The notes below the pieces were generated by a model, which saw nothing but the letters and a program-made list of their open reading frames with translations, did not search any database and had not been told where the DNA came from. Positions 1-11,620 of a stretch of 64,000 bases of DNA are shown here, piece by piece (position 1 is the first letter of the stretch; every line of letters begins with the position of its first letter). A program made the translations under genes and the position numbers. The stretch is from Cristatella mucedo (lineage: Eukaryota > Bryozoa > Phylactolaemata > Cristatellidae). The stretch spans positions 5,652,501-5,716,500 of the forward strand of contig WPIO01000022.1 in the NCBI GenBank assembly GCA_009760855.2, given 5' to 3'.

Positions 1-2234
1 CTTAATCACTTTTCCCAGAGGTTGAGTATAAATGGAGAACAGCAAGGGACCGAGTACAGACCCCCTTGATGGACTCCATAGGTGACCCTTCTCGTGTGTG
101 AGAAATGACCCCCACACGACACGGATTGAACACGATCAGACAAGTACGATCTAAACCACGCCAGTGCTTCGTCTGCCAGACCGATCGTTGTTCTCAATCG
201 TTCAAGCAGGACATCGTGATCAATGGTGTCGAAAGCAGCAGACAGATCTAGCAGAGATAGGGCAGTGACATTCCCGTCATCGTTGCTACGTAGAATGTCA
301 TCGTTAACACGGAGGAGAGCAGTTTCAGTAGAGTGCTGCCTCTTGAACCCTGATTCAAATGTTTCTGACATTTCATTCTTTTCAATATGTTCAACCAGCT
401 GCTTAGAAACCATTTTTTCAAGAATCTTTGATAAGAAGGGAAACTGAGCGATAGTTTGCCAGGACCTCTGTGTCTAATCCAAGCTTTTTAAGAATAGGTC
501 TAACGATTGCCGATTTGAAGGACTTGGGTAAAACCCCTTTTCCCAAAGAAGCATTTGAAATCTTGGTTCTGGCAGGGCTAAGTTTGTCTGCCAGTGAAGA
601 CCACAAAGATGATATTATAGGGTCTTAAGGAGACGAGCTTTTCTTGCTAGACCTTATTAAGGTAGAGACATCGCATGCAGAAACCTCGGAGAACCTTTTA
701 AGGAAGGTCACAGGTTGTGGAACCGAGATTTCTTTAGTCGGAGGTTTTATGGAGGCACGAATGTGCAAAATTTTTTCAGTAAAGAAGGCTGAAAACTTTT
801 TGACTGAGCCCTTAACATCTGGGGAGTCAGACCTCTCAGCATTGGCCAGTAAATAGTTTACTGTCTTAAAAATCTGTTTAGGGTCGGACTGGCAGGAGTT
901 CAGCTTTCGGATGAAAAAAGAAGCCCTGGCTTTTTCAAGCTTCCGGGTGTAAACTCGAACGAAGTCTTTGAAAGTGACTAGATCTGCATCAGACCCCGAT
1001 TTCTTGAAACGACGTTCAAGCCTTCGCTTAACCCGGCGTATCTTTAGGAGGTTTTTGTAAATTGAAAGGAATTTTCGCGACTTTGTACATGGATAGAATG
1101 AACGGGAGCATGCTTGCCAAGAGCACTCCTGGGTGTCATGGTCATTGCATCAGTGAGGGTATCGAGGCTGCCGGTCGAGTCCGAATGCAGATCAAGAAGA
1201 CCTGCATCACAAGCAGATTTCCAAAACTTGTCCATGTCCATGCTTTGTAAGTTACGTCGCTTGAAAAGGTCGACATTCCCATGTACGTACAAGGGAGCAG
1301 GAACAGTAAATGAGACCGAACAATGATCTGAGAGGGTTAGTGGGCACACCGCAAGGCCAGTGGGGAGGACATCTTTAGTGATCACGAGATCTAGAATATG
1401 GCCACCGACGTGGGTGATATGATTAACGTGTTGGACCAAACCAAAATTCTCCAGACATCAAGAAATGAGCAGACCTGGCTGTTGCTAGGTTGTCAACGTG
1501 AATATTTAAGTCTCCAGCAATCAGTAACTGCCCGTAACACACAAATATTTTAGTGAGGAACTCTGAAAACTCTGTAAACAAGTTTAGACAGCCAGAAGAA
1601 GGCCGGTATATCACAACAGTGAGAGGAATTGTCTTTGATGAAGACCTGATTGCAACCGATTCAAAGATGGCGCATGCGAAAAACTGCACATTTTATAGCC
1701 AAACGATTCGCGAACAACAATTGCAACCCCGCCACCAACCTTGGCAGAACGCATGGACTGATAGAATGAAAACCCGGGTGGAGTGGTCGCAGACATACAG
1801 CTACTCGAACAAGGCGTCATCCAAGTTTAGGTAAGCAGAAATGCATCTAGCTTCTCCTGGACCAATTGATTGCGGATAAGTAACCCCTTGGTTTTTAGCG
1901 AGCGGAATTTTAGTAGGCGGAATTTAAGAGGCTGTCCAACAACTGGGCGACGGCGATGAAGTGGCTTGTATTCACGTCGGCGTGTATCCGGCCGGGCCGA
2001 CGCAGGCCCTTCGAATTTGAATTGGACCTTAGTAACGGCCGCCGGTTGACGTTTCACAATGTGCTGGGCCACGGCGGGTAGGCTACTACCGAAACAAGTA
2101 CTATTCAGCGCTTTAAACTTACGGGTCGTAGGGTTTGATGGCCGAGCTGTTGATAGGGCGAACGCAGGATGCAGGAAGGTTATTACAGACCCGTCGAAGA
2201 AGGCCCGCCGGTAGGTATCGACTAATGGCGACAA
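1..2234 (-). mobile_element. LINE-Y copy A: decayed endonuclease-reverse transcriptase ORF2, cut by window edge
   Basis: This is a degenerate non-LTR retrotransposon ORF2 read on the minus strand. From 5' to 3' it shows an N-terminal endonuclease start (about 2234-1827, with FRLLKFRSLKTKGLLIRNQL). Next come endonuclease pieces with a YRPSSG block and AGDLNIHVDN (about 1689-1423), then GGHILDLVIT followed by LSDHCSVSF (about 1439-1044). The reverse transcriptase start (about 606-418) includes SFKSAIVRPILKK, and RT core at 413-6 has LDLSAAFDTIDHDVLLERL. Pieces lie in different frames, so the copy is dead. The 3' end lies left of the window. The RT block LVEHIEKNE...FKRQHSTETALL matches the copy at 16.9 kb, which assigns both to one family. 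It belongs broadly to the CR1/L2/Jockey-like APE-type LINEs; the exact clade is not resolved. Confidence 0.85.
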
Positions 2235-2341
2235 CGCACCTTATGCTAAGCAGGTCCTGTTTTGTGCAGCATACCCGAGGACAGCTCATAAATAGTCACA
2301 GCGACGATAGCAGCGGAATACCCGAAGGTATTACGGAGAAA

Positions 2342-2440
2342 TCAAGTAAAGGTCCACACACTTTCGATATATGAGTTCAGCTGGTCCGCCACGACCCGTT
2401 TTAGTGTCTTTGATAGGAATGGTAGAAGTGTAACCGGGTT
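2342..2440 (-). mobile_element. Short LINE reverse-transcriptase fragment
   Basis: The minus strand encodes LLPFLSKTLKRVVADQL followed by NSYIES. This is the conserved RT segment usually seen as 'PFLSKxLExVVxxQL' in APE-type LINEs. It lies immediately 5' of LINE-Y copy A and is not continuous with it, so it is a separate, heavily truncated insertion. Confidence 0.6.
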
Positions 2441-3135
2441 CCAGGGGTCAAAGGCTAATTCCCGCCAAACCCCCGCCATCCTCCGGCCACGCTGCCGCTC
2501 GCCATGCCGCCGAGCTAGGGTAAGACGAGCGGCCGTCAGGTTAAACATCTTTATAACGCATGCGCCAACAACAACGGGGGAACTAAACAAGTCTACAGGG
2601 AGGGTCCTATACACAGTACACTACGGGGGCGCAAGACGACGCAGCAAGCGCGAACAAACGTGTTAGTTGGGGTCAGTCGGCTTCTGCAGTCCTGTCGTTG
2701 TATCGACTCCGAATCCAACAGTACGAGCGTACGCCGTCCAAAACCCGGCTGGCTGAGTAACTGCTGGCTAGTCCGAGTCGACAACTACCACAGTCGTAAG
2801 CTTCCACCGAAAGACGCCAACACACGGGGGGGGGTCACGAACACACTACACGGGGGACGCGGTATAAACAAGTCAACAACGAGCGAGCTATCCAGCTCCG
2901 CTCGGGCCTTAGGTACTAGTTCCCTTGCGTGCGTGGCAGCATCGCCTGAGCACGCCTGCACGAATCCAGGTGCATAACTCGGCGAGACCGGGAGCCTCCA
3001 ACACCACGACTTACTCGGCCAACTTCCCGTACCCAAGAGCCCCGGTGACCCCACGTCACCGCATACATCCGGCCATGCCGTAGGGTCCGACCCCGGCCTA
3101 GCCGGTGACCCTAACCCTCACTAAAGCCGTCCGGT
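2441..3135. other. Unassigned, CpG-containing stretch between LINE fragments
   Basis: No coding or RNA feature is recognised. The stretch is rich in CpG and short G runs and has small open frames on both strands without family motifs. It may be a decayed LINE 5' region or ordinary intergenic DNA. Confidence 0.3.
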
Positions 3136-4790
3136 CCCAGCCAACCGAACCCAGCCTGGGTACAGAAGGGAGACTGGGCGGTAGTTGCTTAAGTTCTCTT
3201 GGTCTAGTGTTGCTTTCTTAGAGTAGTGGCCTGACCACAGCCTTTTTGAAAGGTACTGGGACATGATCTGAGGCTAATGACATATTAATGATGTTAGTTA
3301 TGCATGGCAGCAAGCAGATCAATGCAACGTAGGAGCATGAGAGCGGGAATAGGGTCCAAAGGACTTGTTGTCTACTTTGATTGGGACATGAACTTCAGGA
3401 CGAGATCACTATTGACCTGCTTAAATGTAGACATTGAGGTGCAGCCAGGAATCGGGGGATTCAAGAATTCCAGGAGGGATGCTGCCATCGCAGGGATCGA
3501 CAACCTGATCTTGTGTATTTTCTGCACAGAGAATCGAGAGAAGCGATCGGCTAGATCATCACAAGGATCATCAGGTAAGGAGCTAATCTGGGAGCGGTTG
3601 AGGAGATGGTTGATCGTCGACATCAGCATTTTTGGATTGTGCATCTGTGATTCAACAATGTTTCTATAGAAGCTAGACTTGGCCTTTGCTAGGATCGATT
3701 GGTTCGACCTACAGTAGTCTTCATATGCCTGTCGATGGACAGTCAGTCATGTATGCTTTTTCAAGCTTACGCAATAGTAGACCTAGCAAGTTTAATGTTT
3801 GTGGTAAACCATAGGCCGTCTGGGCGAGGATGCACAGTTGGCTTAGTCAGAGGTGCAAACTCGTCGAGCGTGTCAGGTAGTCGTGTTGTAGCTGTCTACC
3901 AATGATGACAGATCGGAGGGCGGACTGAGCAGCAGAGGCGAGTCAGATATTCTCGCACGGACAGCATCGATGTCAAGGGTCTTGAGGTTTCGCGATTCAC
4001 CGGTGATTTTAGAGGAGGAGGAGGCGGGCACACACTGTAGACTGAATGAGATCTGCATGTGGTCAGATAAGCAAGATTTGGTAGTGATTGGCGATGACAA
4101 ACTGCAGTTCTATGCGAAAATTCGGTCGAATACGTGACCCTTGATATGAGTAGGGCCATGCACATGAGCCACAAGAGACAGTGAGTTAGTCATTGCACAA
4201 AATTCAGTGCTGAAAGCGTCAGCTAAGTTATCAAAGTGAACGTTGAAATCACCCATTACGAGGAAGGATCGATTTCTTGCACACAGAATCGAAATGAGAT
4301 CGGAGAAATCTGAGATAAAGGAGGATTTGGTACCCGGTGGGCGATAGACTACTGTCACTATCGATAGCTTGTTTTCGGATGAGACCGAGACAATTGATTC
4401 AAAAGACTGCTTCGAGGGTACTGCAAATGACTCGAAGTTGAATTTCGAGCGCACGATAACAGCAACTCCACCTCCAGTTTTGATTGATCTAGGGGTGTGA
4501 AAGAATGAGAAACCATTCGGGTAACGTCTTTAATTGTCGGACAGTTTACCGATTTGAGCCAAGTTTTAGTTAGGGAGAGCAGGTCGAGACCATTTTCAGA
4601 AATAAGGTCGCTTATTACCAGAGGTTTATTGCACATTGAGCGCGGATTCCAAAGGCAAGCGCTAAGTCTTGCCGATGGAGTTAAAGCAGGCCTGATGTCC
4701 ACTAAGCTAGAGAGATTCACAGTGACGAATGTGGGGGAGCGTGCTGAGCGGTTCGAGACAATGCTAGAAATACCAAACGAGCGGTCGTGA
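3136..4790 (-). mobile_element. LINE-X copy B: endonuclease to RT start, decayed
   Basis: Minus-strand LINE ORF2 fragments. The endonuclease region (about 4720-3896) shows NGLDLLSLTKTWLKSVNCPT, VYRPPGTKSSFISDFSDLI, MGDFNVHFDNLADAF and HGPTHIKGHVFDRIF. The endonuclease-RT linker follows (about 3900-3370). The RT start at about 3290-3136 reads SDHVPVPFKKAVVRPLL after frame adjustment. The copy has frameshifts and ends within the RT domain. Its linker is collinear with LINE-X copy D near 41 kb, including the unoccupied equivalent of the site (near 3,660) where a LINE-Y has inserted in copy D. Confidence 0.8.
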
Positions 4791-4817
4791 AAAGCAACCG
4801 CCTTACCTAGTGTGCCA

Positions 4818-5360
4818 TCATGGAGTAGCGTGGAAGTAGCAGCTCAGGACGGCTGTAAAGGATGTGTCATAGTCGGTAGCAAGAGAGCAGATGTCGTTGT
4901 GTAGTAATCGTGAAAGTGAGTTTCGCAGTCTAGGACCTGCAGAACAAAAGCTTCTGTCGCCAACGATCTTTGAGTATAGGAAGAGCAAAGCTAAGGCACT
5001 GCCCCTTGACCTGGACCTGGCCGAGGACCTGGATGGCACGAGGAGGCTGAAACTGGTGGCACAAGTTCAGATAGTAATGAAGAAGCCAAACCACGGCAGG
5101 CCTAGTGCGTCAGAGTACGAGTTCTACTGTGCATCAGTTGATCAATGGCGAGCCGTCTCAGCTCCTTCAGCAATGGAGACGCATGGCGCAGACCTCAGGG
5201 ATTTTCATAAACAGCGTTGTAGCCTCGTTCGTCGTCAGCTGCAAAGGCTTAATGGCCTTTTTGGTAGCCCAGCCAAAACGGAATTGGATTAGTCCAGCCT
5301 CGACAAAACCAGGGAGGTGGTTAATTGTTCAGTCGGCTATCGTGGCTAATTGCTCCTAAT
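4818..5360 (-). mobile_element. LINE-Y copy C: 5'-truncated ORF2 C-terminus
   Basis: The minus strand encodes the LINE-Y C-terminal block with VGDRSFCSAGPRLRNSL followed by ATDYDTSFTAVLSCYFHAT. Upstream there are remnants of the RT thumb region (a LLxGLPKK-like segment read through frameshifts). The same block recurs at about 40.6-41.2 kb (-) and 60.4-60.8 kb (+). The copy is 5'-truncated and frameshifted. Confidence 0.75.
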
Positions 5361-6245
5361 CTTAGATAACGATTGAAGGTGATGAATAACTATAGATTCA
5401 GAGGAGATTGGCCAATGCATGGAATCCTTTACAAAGGAACGATAAGTGTATTGAACAGCTCAATCAATATGCCACAGAAAAGGGGACATCTAGGCGGGCA
5501 TTCACTTTAGCCATTTTTCCATTGGTTTGCCTCCGCAAGGGCCTAGAGCTTTTACATGCCAATGAAATTTTGCAAAATAAAGAGATTTATATTATAAGAA
5601 GTAACACGTGGAAGAGACAGCGCCAACATAACGACCAAAATGGTTTTCGATGAGCCCGTAAAAACTCCTCTGTGAAATATGGTACCATTTAGCTCAAATA
5701 AAGCAACGCTGGGATTTAAACTGACTGATCGGAACTTGGCGCGAGCTTCCTGTTTCGTGTCTTGTACACCAGTGCCTCTGGACTGCAAAAAGAGAGGCTA
5801 GCCACATCGTAGAATCGCATGGTTAGCTTTTCCAGTCTTTGATTTGCCTCGACTTAATCAAGGAAGACCTACAGAAAAGATTGGCATGCTCCAATTTATT
5901 CACGTGGGTTTACTGAGCATCCAAATCTTGAAATATCACCGTTTGGTCAGCTCATATTTGTAAATCGGCACGCCTCTGCGGTTTTTCATAGCAGAGCAAA
6001 AAGCTATTCTTGCAGTACCTTTGTCGTTGACAGTTTCGAATCTTTCGGAACACTGCTTAAATTTTCCATATGCCCTGCAGACGGATGACAAGCAAAAATG
6101 TACCTACCTTATATAGATTTTAAATTAGCTGAGCAGACAGCTAGATTTTTGCAGCAATGCCTAGCTTCCTCTGAGCGGCCTAGGAAATGTGCTGGGCTCG
6201 GCTTCGCGCTGGGCTCGGCTGGGCGGGTCGTCGCGCCGCTACCGC
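5361..6245. other. Unassigned intergenic sequence
   Basis: An 81-codon open frame on + (5408-5653) has no recognisable motif or splice context. No repeat family seen elsewhere in the window is evident here. Confidence 0.3.
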
Positions 6246-6375
6246 GATGGCACACTAGGTAAGGTGGTTGCTTTTCACGACCTCGGTCCCGAGGGCGTGG
6301 GTTCGAATCCTGCGATGGGTGATTCTGTATCGCCGCTGCAAGCGGTGGTGATAGCCGTAAAAGCTCTTCTGTCGT
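6246..6375 (+). mobile_element. SINE-B copy 1 (tRNA-derived)
   Basis: The head carries a RNA polymerase III B-box-like GGTTCGAATCC after a CGACCTCGGTCCCGAGG arm. A body containing GCCGCTGCAAGCGGTGGTGATAGC, a small hairpin, and the CTCTTCTGTCG block follow. The same order recurs at eight other places in the window. This copy lacks the terminal 'AGGCTGTTAAATCAGC' block because it runs directly into the next copy. Confidence 0.75.
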
Positions 6376-6381
6376 GAGCCG

Positions 6382-6560
6382 TGATGGCACACTAGGTAAG
6401 GCGGTTGCTTTCACGACCTCGGTCCCGAGGTGGTGGGTTCGATTCCTGCGGTGGGCGATTCTTTATCGCCACTGCAAGCGGTGGTGATAGCCGTAAAGGT
6501 TCTTCTGTCGCTATACAAGGAGAGGCTGTTTAATCAGCTAGGATTTTTTATAAAAAAGAG
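6382..6560 (+). mobile_element. SINE-B copy 2, tandem with copy 1
   Basis: It repeats the start of copy 1 (TGATGGCACACTAGGTAAGG) and continues through GGTTCGATTCC, the GCCACTGCAAGCGGTGG hairpin, CTTCTGTCGCTATACAA and the 3' block AGGCTGTTTAATCAGC. It is full length and head-to-tail with the preceding partial copy. The pair is either a tandem duplication or an insertion into a SINE. Confidence 0.8.
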
Positions 6561-6599
6561 GCTGCTAAAATCAGCTAGTATTTTATCCGATCAGACTTT

Positions 6600-7548
<949 letters not shown>

Positions 7549-8031
7549 ACCGGCGGTCCTAATGGACCTCATGCGAGGAGCCGTGCGCGAGCGGGCGTCA
7601 CGACAATCCGCGCGACCTACCGATGGACGTGCAAAGCGAAGGTAGTAACCCGCCCCCCGTTCCTCTCAGCGTACGCTCCGCCGCCGCCGCCCTCCGTGAG
7701 AATCGCATACTGTTCGCACTCGGCCTGGTCGCCGCCACGCTCGCTACTTTGACGTGTAGCGCCGTGACGTCGACGGGCGTTAACGCGATGAAAAAATACT
7801 TTATTCGCTTCGCGCCAAAAGAGAAAATTATGCGGAAAAGTGTAAAACACTTAATTCTTTAGCATATGCAAAGTGCCTAGAGACGGCCTTAGTTGTGCTG
7901 GGGCGCTGTAAAAAGGCTACATTATCACTCTGGCTTATCGGCGAGCCGAAGCATAACGGCGGTCACAGCTTTGATGACGCGTCACGAACGGCGGCGCCGA
8001 CGTTGATAGTTTGTCCGTCGGCCCGCGCTCA
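7549..8031. other. Unassigned CpG-rich sequence
   Basis: A 79-codon + strand frame (7623-7862) contains a hydrophobic stretch, but has no splice context or recognisable family. Nothing else can be supported. Confidence 0.3.
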
Positions 8032-8186
8032 GTAATAGTAATAATATAATTCATTTGTATAGCGCCCTAAGAGAACTTTTCCTCGATTCAGGCACTTCAC
8101 ATATGCCTAGGGGCTCGAGCCCACGACATCAGCCAGACCTTGGTCGGGGCGAGCACCTTAACCGCTCGACCAAACCAGCTCGGCAA
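8032..8186 (-). mobile_element. SINE-A copy, minus strand (Ser/Leu-tRNA-like head, LINE-X tail)
   Basis: On the minus strand the head reads GCTGGTTTGGTCGAGCGG then TTAAGGTGCTCGCC, like the A-box arm of a class II (Ser/Leu) tRNA. The B-box-like GGGCTCGAGCCC follows. The rest matches the LINE-X 3' end (AAGTTCTCTTAGGGCGCTAT) and finishes in an ATT/ATTATT tail at about 8032-8055. Confidence 0.8.
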
Positions 8187-8532
8187 GGAGCGAATATATT
8201 CTTCCGACCGCGCGCAGTGCGACTGCGATGAAAATACGGTCTATAATTAGAGGTACGTTCGAAGCGGTCCGTCTCAAGCTAACGATTTAAGTTTGGAGAA
8301 TGTGGTTCGTTGCTGCGGGCCCATAGGAGCTAGGCTGTGAGCTCTATCTCCCGACAAGTTGCCTGGAAGTGACGCGCCGACCAGCACTCTTCCTCGGCCC
8401 ATCGCAGGAAGTCGAGTAAGCTCTTTAGATTCCCGTCGGCCGCCGAGTCGCCGTCGTACCATTGGCTCAGACGGGGGCACGCGCGCCTGTCTGCAGACGG
8501 AAGACGCGCCTTTAGCGCTCTCCTCCTGAGCC

Positions 8533-8672
8533 GCAAGAGCCAAGAGCGGAACAAAAAGAGCGGAACAACAAGAGCGGACCAACAAAAGCGGAACAACAAG
8601 AGCGTAACAACAAGAGTGGAACAACAAGAGCGGAACAACAAGAGCGGAACAACAAGAGCGGAACAGCAAGAG
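8533..8672. repeat. 15-bp minisatellite, about nine units
   Basis: Tandem units close to AAGAGCGGAACAACA with single-base variants. They directly precede a LINE-X tail. The repeat creates spurious long open frames on the minus strand. Confidence 0.9.
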
Positions 8673-8674
8673 AG

Positions 8675-8785
8675 CCGTAGTCCTAATAATAATAATAATA
8701 ATAATAATAATTCACTTGATAAAGCGCCCTCAGAGAACTTAATCTCTCTCTAGGCGCTTTACATTTGCTGTAAAGTGAAATGCAA
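8675..8785 (-). mobile_element. LINE-X 3' tail only
   Basis: An (AAT)n tract, then the conserved tail seen in minus orientation (AAAGCGCCCTCAGAGAACTT, then CTCTAGGCGCTTTACA). This is a 5'-truncated insertion of about 100 bp carrying only the hairpin-like 3' end and its microsatellite. Confidence 0.8.
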
Positions 8786-8894
8786 TTGTCCTACCGCTGC
8801 TGGCGAAGAGGCGACTGTCGGAAGCCTTACGAAGCGCCGCGAGCTGTCTTCAATTTAATGCTGTAAAGTCCCGCGATCGTTTGCCGCTAATGGC

Positions 8895-8895
8895 T

Positions 8896-8958
<63 letters not shown>

Positions 8959-8981
8959 CGAGAGAGAGAGAGAGAGAAGGA
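8895..8981. repeat. Imperfect (AG)n microsatellite
   Basis: AG repeats with three C or G interruptions. Confidence 0.95.
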
Positions 8982-8989
8982 GAGCTGCC

Positions 8990-9608
8990 GTTTACCCTAG
9001 AGTGGAAGCCCGGGTACTGCCTGGTGTTGGAGCGCGCTCGCTGCTCGGATGCGCCGTCGCGCTGCTCGGTGAGCTGCGCAGGAGGAGCTCGCGCGGCGTG
9101 GAGCGCGAACGCCCAATGCGCGACTGCAACAATTCGGCCCTCGATCGCGACGACCGACGCCAAGCGCGAGGCGCTAAGCACGAGCCACCCTCACGATTTG
9201 AAAAAGAGAGCGCGCGACAGCGAGGCTGAGTCGCGATGTAGATCATTGCGACAGCAACTGTCAACCGCCGACGCGAACCACCCTCGGCGCAGTCCGGCCT
9301 TGCGAAGGTAGGGAAATGCCAAGGGCAAAGTGGTTGAGCGTTGAGCGCCGAGAGGAATTCCAGCGACGGATGCCAAACTTGGTGCAGCCGCCGTTTGAGT
9401 TAATGGGACGTCGGGCATCAAGAATGTCGGAGGGCGAGCGCTCAAACTAAATGCAAACTCACATTAACAGCCTCCAGGTTATATAGCCGGAAAAGAAGAG
9501 CCGTAGCGGAGCCTCGTCATCGCTGGCCGCGCTGCCGCTTGACAACGGACAGATCGTCGTCGGGCCACGATTGCCTATTTATTTTCTGTGCGATTTAATA
9601 GCTACCCC
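8990..9608. other. Unassigned CpG-rich sequence
   Basis: CG-dense, with overlapping arginine/serine/alanine-rich frames on both strands, as expected from composition. No motif or splice-consistent exon is recognised. Confidence 0.3.
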
Positions 9609-9610
9609 GC

Positions 9611-9840
9611 GCTGGTTTGGCCCAGCGGTTTAGGCGCTCGCCTCGAACCGCAGTGGTTAAGGCGCTCGCCTCGAACCAACGTCAAGGTGAATGTATTTGA
9701 TGACCGAGGTTCATGGGCTCGAGCCCCCTGGCAGATGTGAAGCGCCAAAATAGAGATCAAGTTCTCTTAGGGTGCTATGCATACAAGTGAACTATATTGT
9801 TGTTATATTTATTTTTCATTTCTATATTATATTTTTATTT
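9611..9840 (+). mobile_element. SINE-A copy, plus strand, with duplicated A-box arm
   Basis: The head GCTGGTTTGGCCCAGCGG is followed by TTTAGGCGCTCGCCTCGAACC. The segment GTGGTTAAGGCGCTCGCCTCG repeats it about 30 bp later. A B-box-like GGGCTCGAGCCCC, the LINE-X-type tail (AGTTCTCTTAGGGTGCTATG) and a T/TTA-rich end follow. Confidence 0.8.
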
Positions 9841-10443
9841 TTGCGCCAGAGTTCAAATTGTTAACCTGCGAACGCGTCGCCGCTTGTAGCGGCTAGTTCG
9901 AGGCCATTTTATGTCGCCTAGGGAAACCCATCGTTGGAGTGCGAAGCGGGCGCGTCGCGTCGGCCACTCAGGAGGCTAGGATGAAGGGGGAGGGAGCCGT
10001 GGAAGGCTACGTTGGAACCGCGGATATCCCGAAGGCGAGTTTGTGACGCTGGGACGCAGAGACGAGAATCACCTTTTAATAAAAAAAAATGGGGGCGACG
10101 TGCGCAATCCGCTAGCGAAATGGCGCTTTACTTTGTGGTTGGCACGAGCTAACCTAGCGGCAGACCGTCCTCACGCACACACCTAACCCTCGGCTGCGTC
10201 GCCGAACTAGGATGAATTCGCCTCCAGCTCTCGTCAGCGAACCGACGCTTCGCGTTCCTGGTGCTGCTCGCATAGCTGACGCGAAAATGTGGAGCGTCGC
10301 CACGTCGTAGATTGGTTACTCTCGAAAACGGGAAGCAAACCGACAGGATGAGTTTGCACGTTTTACACCGCATACGGCGCTGATTTTAGTTCACCGCTCA
10401 CATGCACCCTACGCCGGTCGCTACTCACGCACAGGCTGTCTAA
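9841..10443. other. Unassigned sequence
   Basis: No gene, RNA or known repeat could be supported. An A tract lies at 10080-10088. Confidence 0.3.
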
Positions 10444-10570
10444 ATAAAAAAAATATATAATTCATTCGTGCAGCACCCGAAGAGAACTCAAGTCTCTATC
10501 CAGGCGCTTCACGTGCGCCCTAGGGCTCGAGCCCACGATCTCGGGTCGTCGAATGCGTTCACCTTGACCT
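10444..10570 (-). mobile_element. SINE-A copy, minus strand
   Basis: An A/T-rich end, then the tail (CAGCACCCGAAGAGAACTCA, CAGGCGCTTCACGTGCGCCC), then the B-box complement GGGCTCGAGCCC and a degenerate tRNA-like head (GTTCACCTTGACC). Confidence 0.7.
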
Positions 10571-11620
10571 CGTCGTCTCTAGTAGTCGGCGCGCGGCCGG
10601 CGCCTGCTTGCAGCAATTCAAACTGGCCGCCAAGACTTCGAAGCCGCTGGAATCGCGCGGCCAATCCGCGGAGTCTGCTCTTTTTTCTCCTCCTTCTTTC
10701 GACTGCTTTAACTTTCACGAAACGACGATAGCGGCTCCGCTAGCGCACCGAGCCAGCCAATGGAAACGACGCGTTGCGGACCTCCAGGCGCGCGCACCTC
10801 GGAAAGTACACGGTGCGCTGGCACGCCTCGAGCATGCCACAGGACTGCGGGGGGGGGGCACTGGCGAGCGTCCCCGGGCTGCGCGCGCGCACGCCGCGGA
10901 CGGAGCAACCGTCCGGCGGCGGCGGCGGCGGCGCAGCCGCGCGACTCGGCACCTGCGGGATCTAGCCGGACCGCGGGCAGGTCGGTCTCCGTGTGACCGC
11001 AAGCCTAACGTAAGAGAAACGCAGCGCGGCGCGTGCGCCGCGAGAGTGCGCCGCAAATCGCGACGATGGAGGGCGCGAAAGCGCGCTCCTCGGTGTTTCC
11101 GGTCGGCAGCTCTAAAATCCCGCCCACAGACCAGACAATGGCCGCGCACTAGCCGGTGCTGTCGTCGTGCGGTGCCCGTCTCCTCGTCGCCCACTCGGCA
11201 CGTCGCGCGGTCGCAGCCTCTTCACTCGGTAGCAACCGTAACGGGCGCCCCCGAAGCTTGCCGTCGTCCAGTGCGCAACAACGGCCCGACGCGCGCGCCA
11301 GGCGACGTGATCAGCAGGTACGCGCGCGCGCCAGTCGCGATCGCCGCCACCCGCTGGCCGGCCGCGGACTGGATCCGGTTCCGCGTCCAGTGCGGCCTAG
11401 TCCAACTCCATCCGGGTGTGGTCGAGCGGGAAGCGCTTGCGACCTCCACTATCTCTCGTCTGCGCTTTGACCTGAGCGGGCTGGCCGCCGGGCGCAGCAC
11501 CAACCGCCGGTGGCCGGCGGGTCTTGGTGGCACAGCTGCTCCGCTGGCCGCCCGCCAAAACTCCTTAGCGCTCGCTGGCGTATGGCAGATCACGGTAATG
11601 ATAATGAATTCGAAATGAAG
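10571..11620. other. Very GC/CpG-rich block, no supportable gene
   Basis: Long open frames on both strands (336 codons on +, 154-159 on -) reflect scarcity of stop codons in GC-rich DNA. They are Arg/Ala-rich, lack domains and overlap each other. A (CGG)n run lies near 10915-10933. The block could be a CpG-island-like promoter or a non-coding 5' exon of an unseen gene; no start or splice evidence is visible. Confidence 0.3.

Noticed and set aside
6255-6330. Genuine tRNA gene (B box GGTTCGAATCC)
   Set aside because: No cloverleaf can be completed and the sequence is part of a repeated SINE body.
8533-8672. CRISPR-like regular repeats
   Set aside because: Units are contiguous 15-mers without spacers, a minisatellite in an animal genome.
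10608-11618. 336-codon plus-strand frame
   Set aside because: Arg/Ala-rich, no domain, overlaps equally long frames on the other strand; expected from GC-rich DNA with few stop codons.
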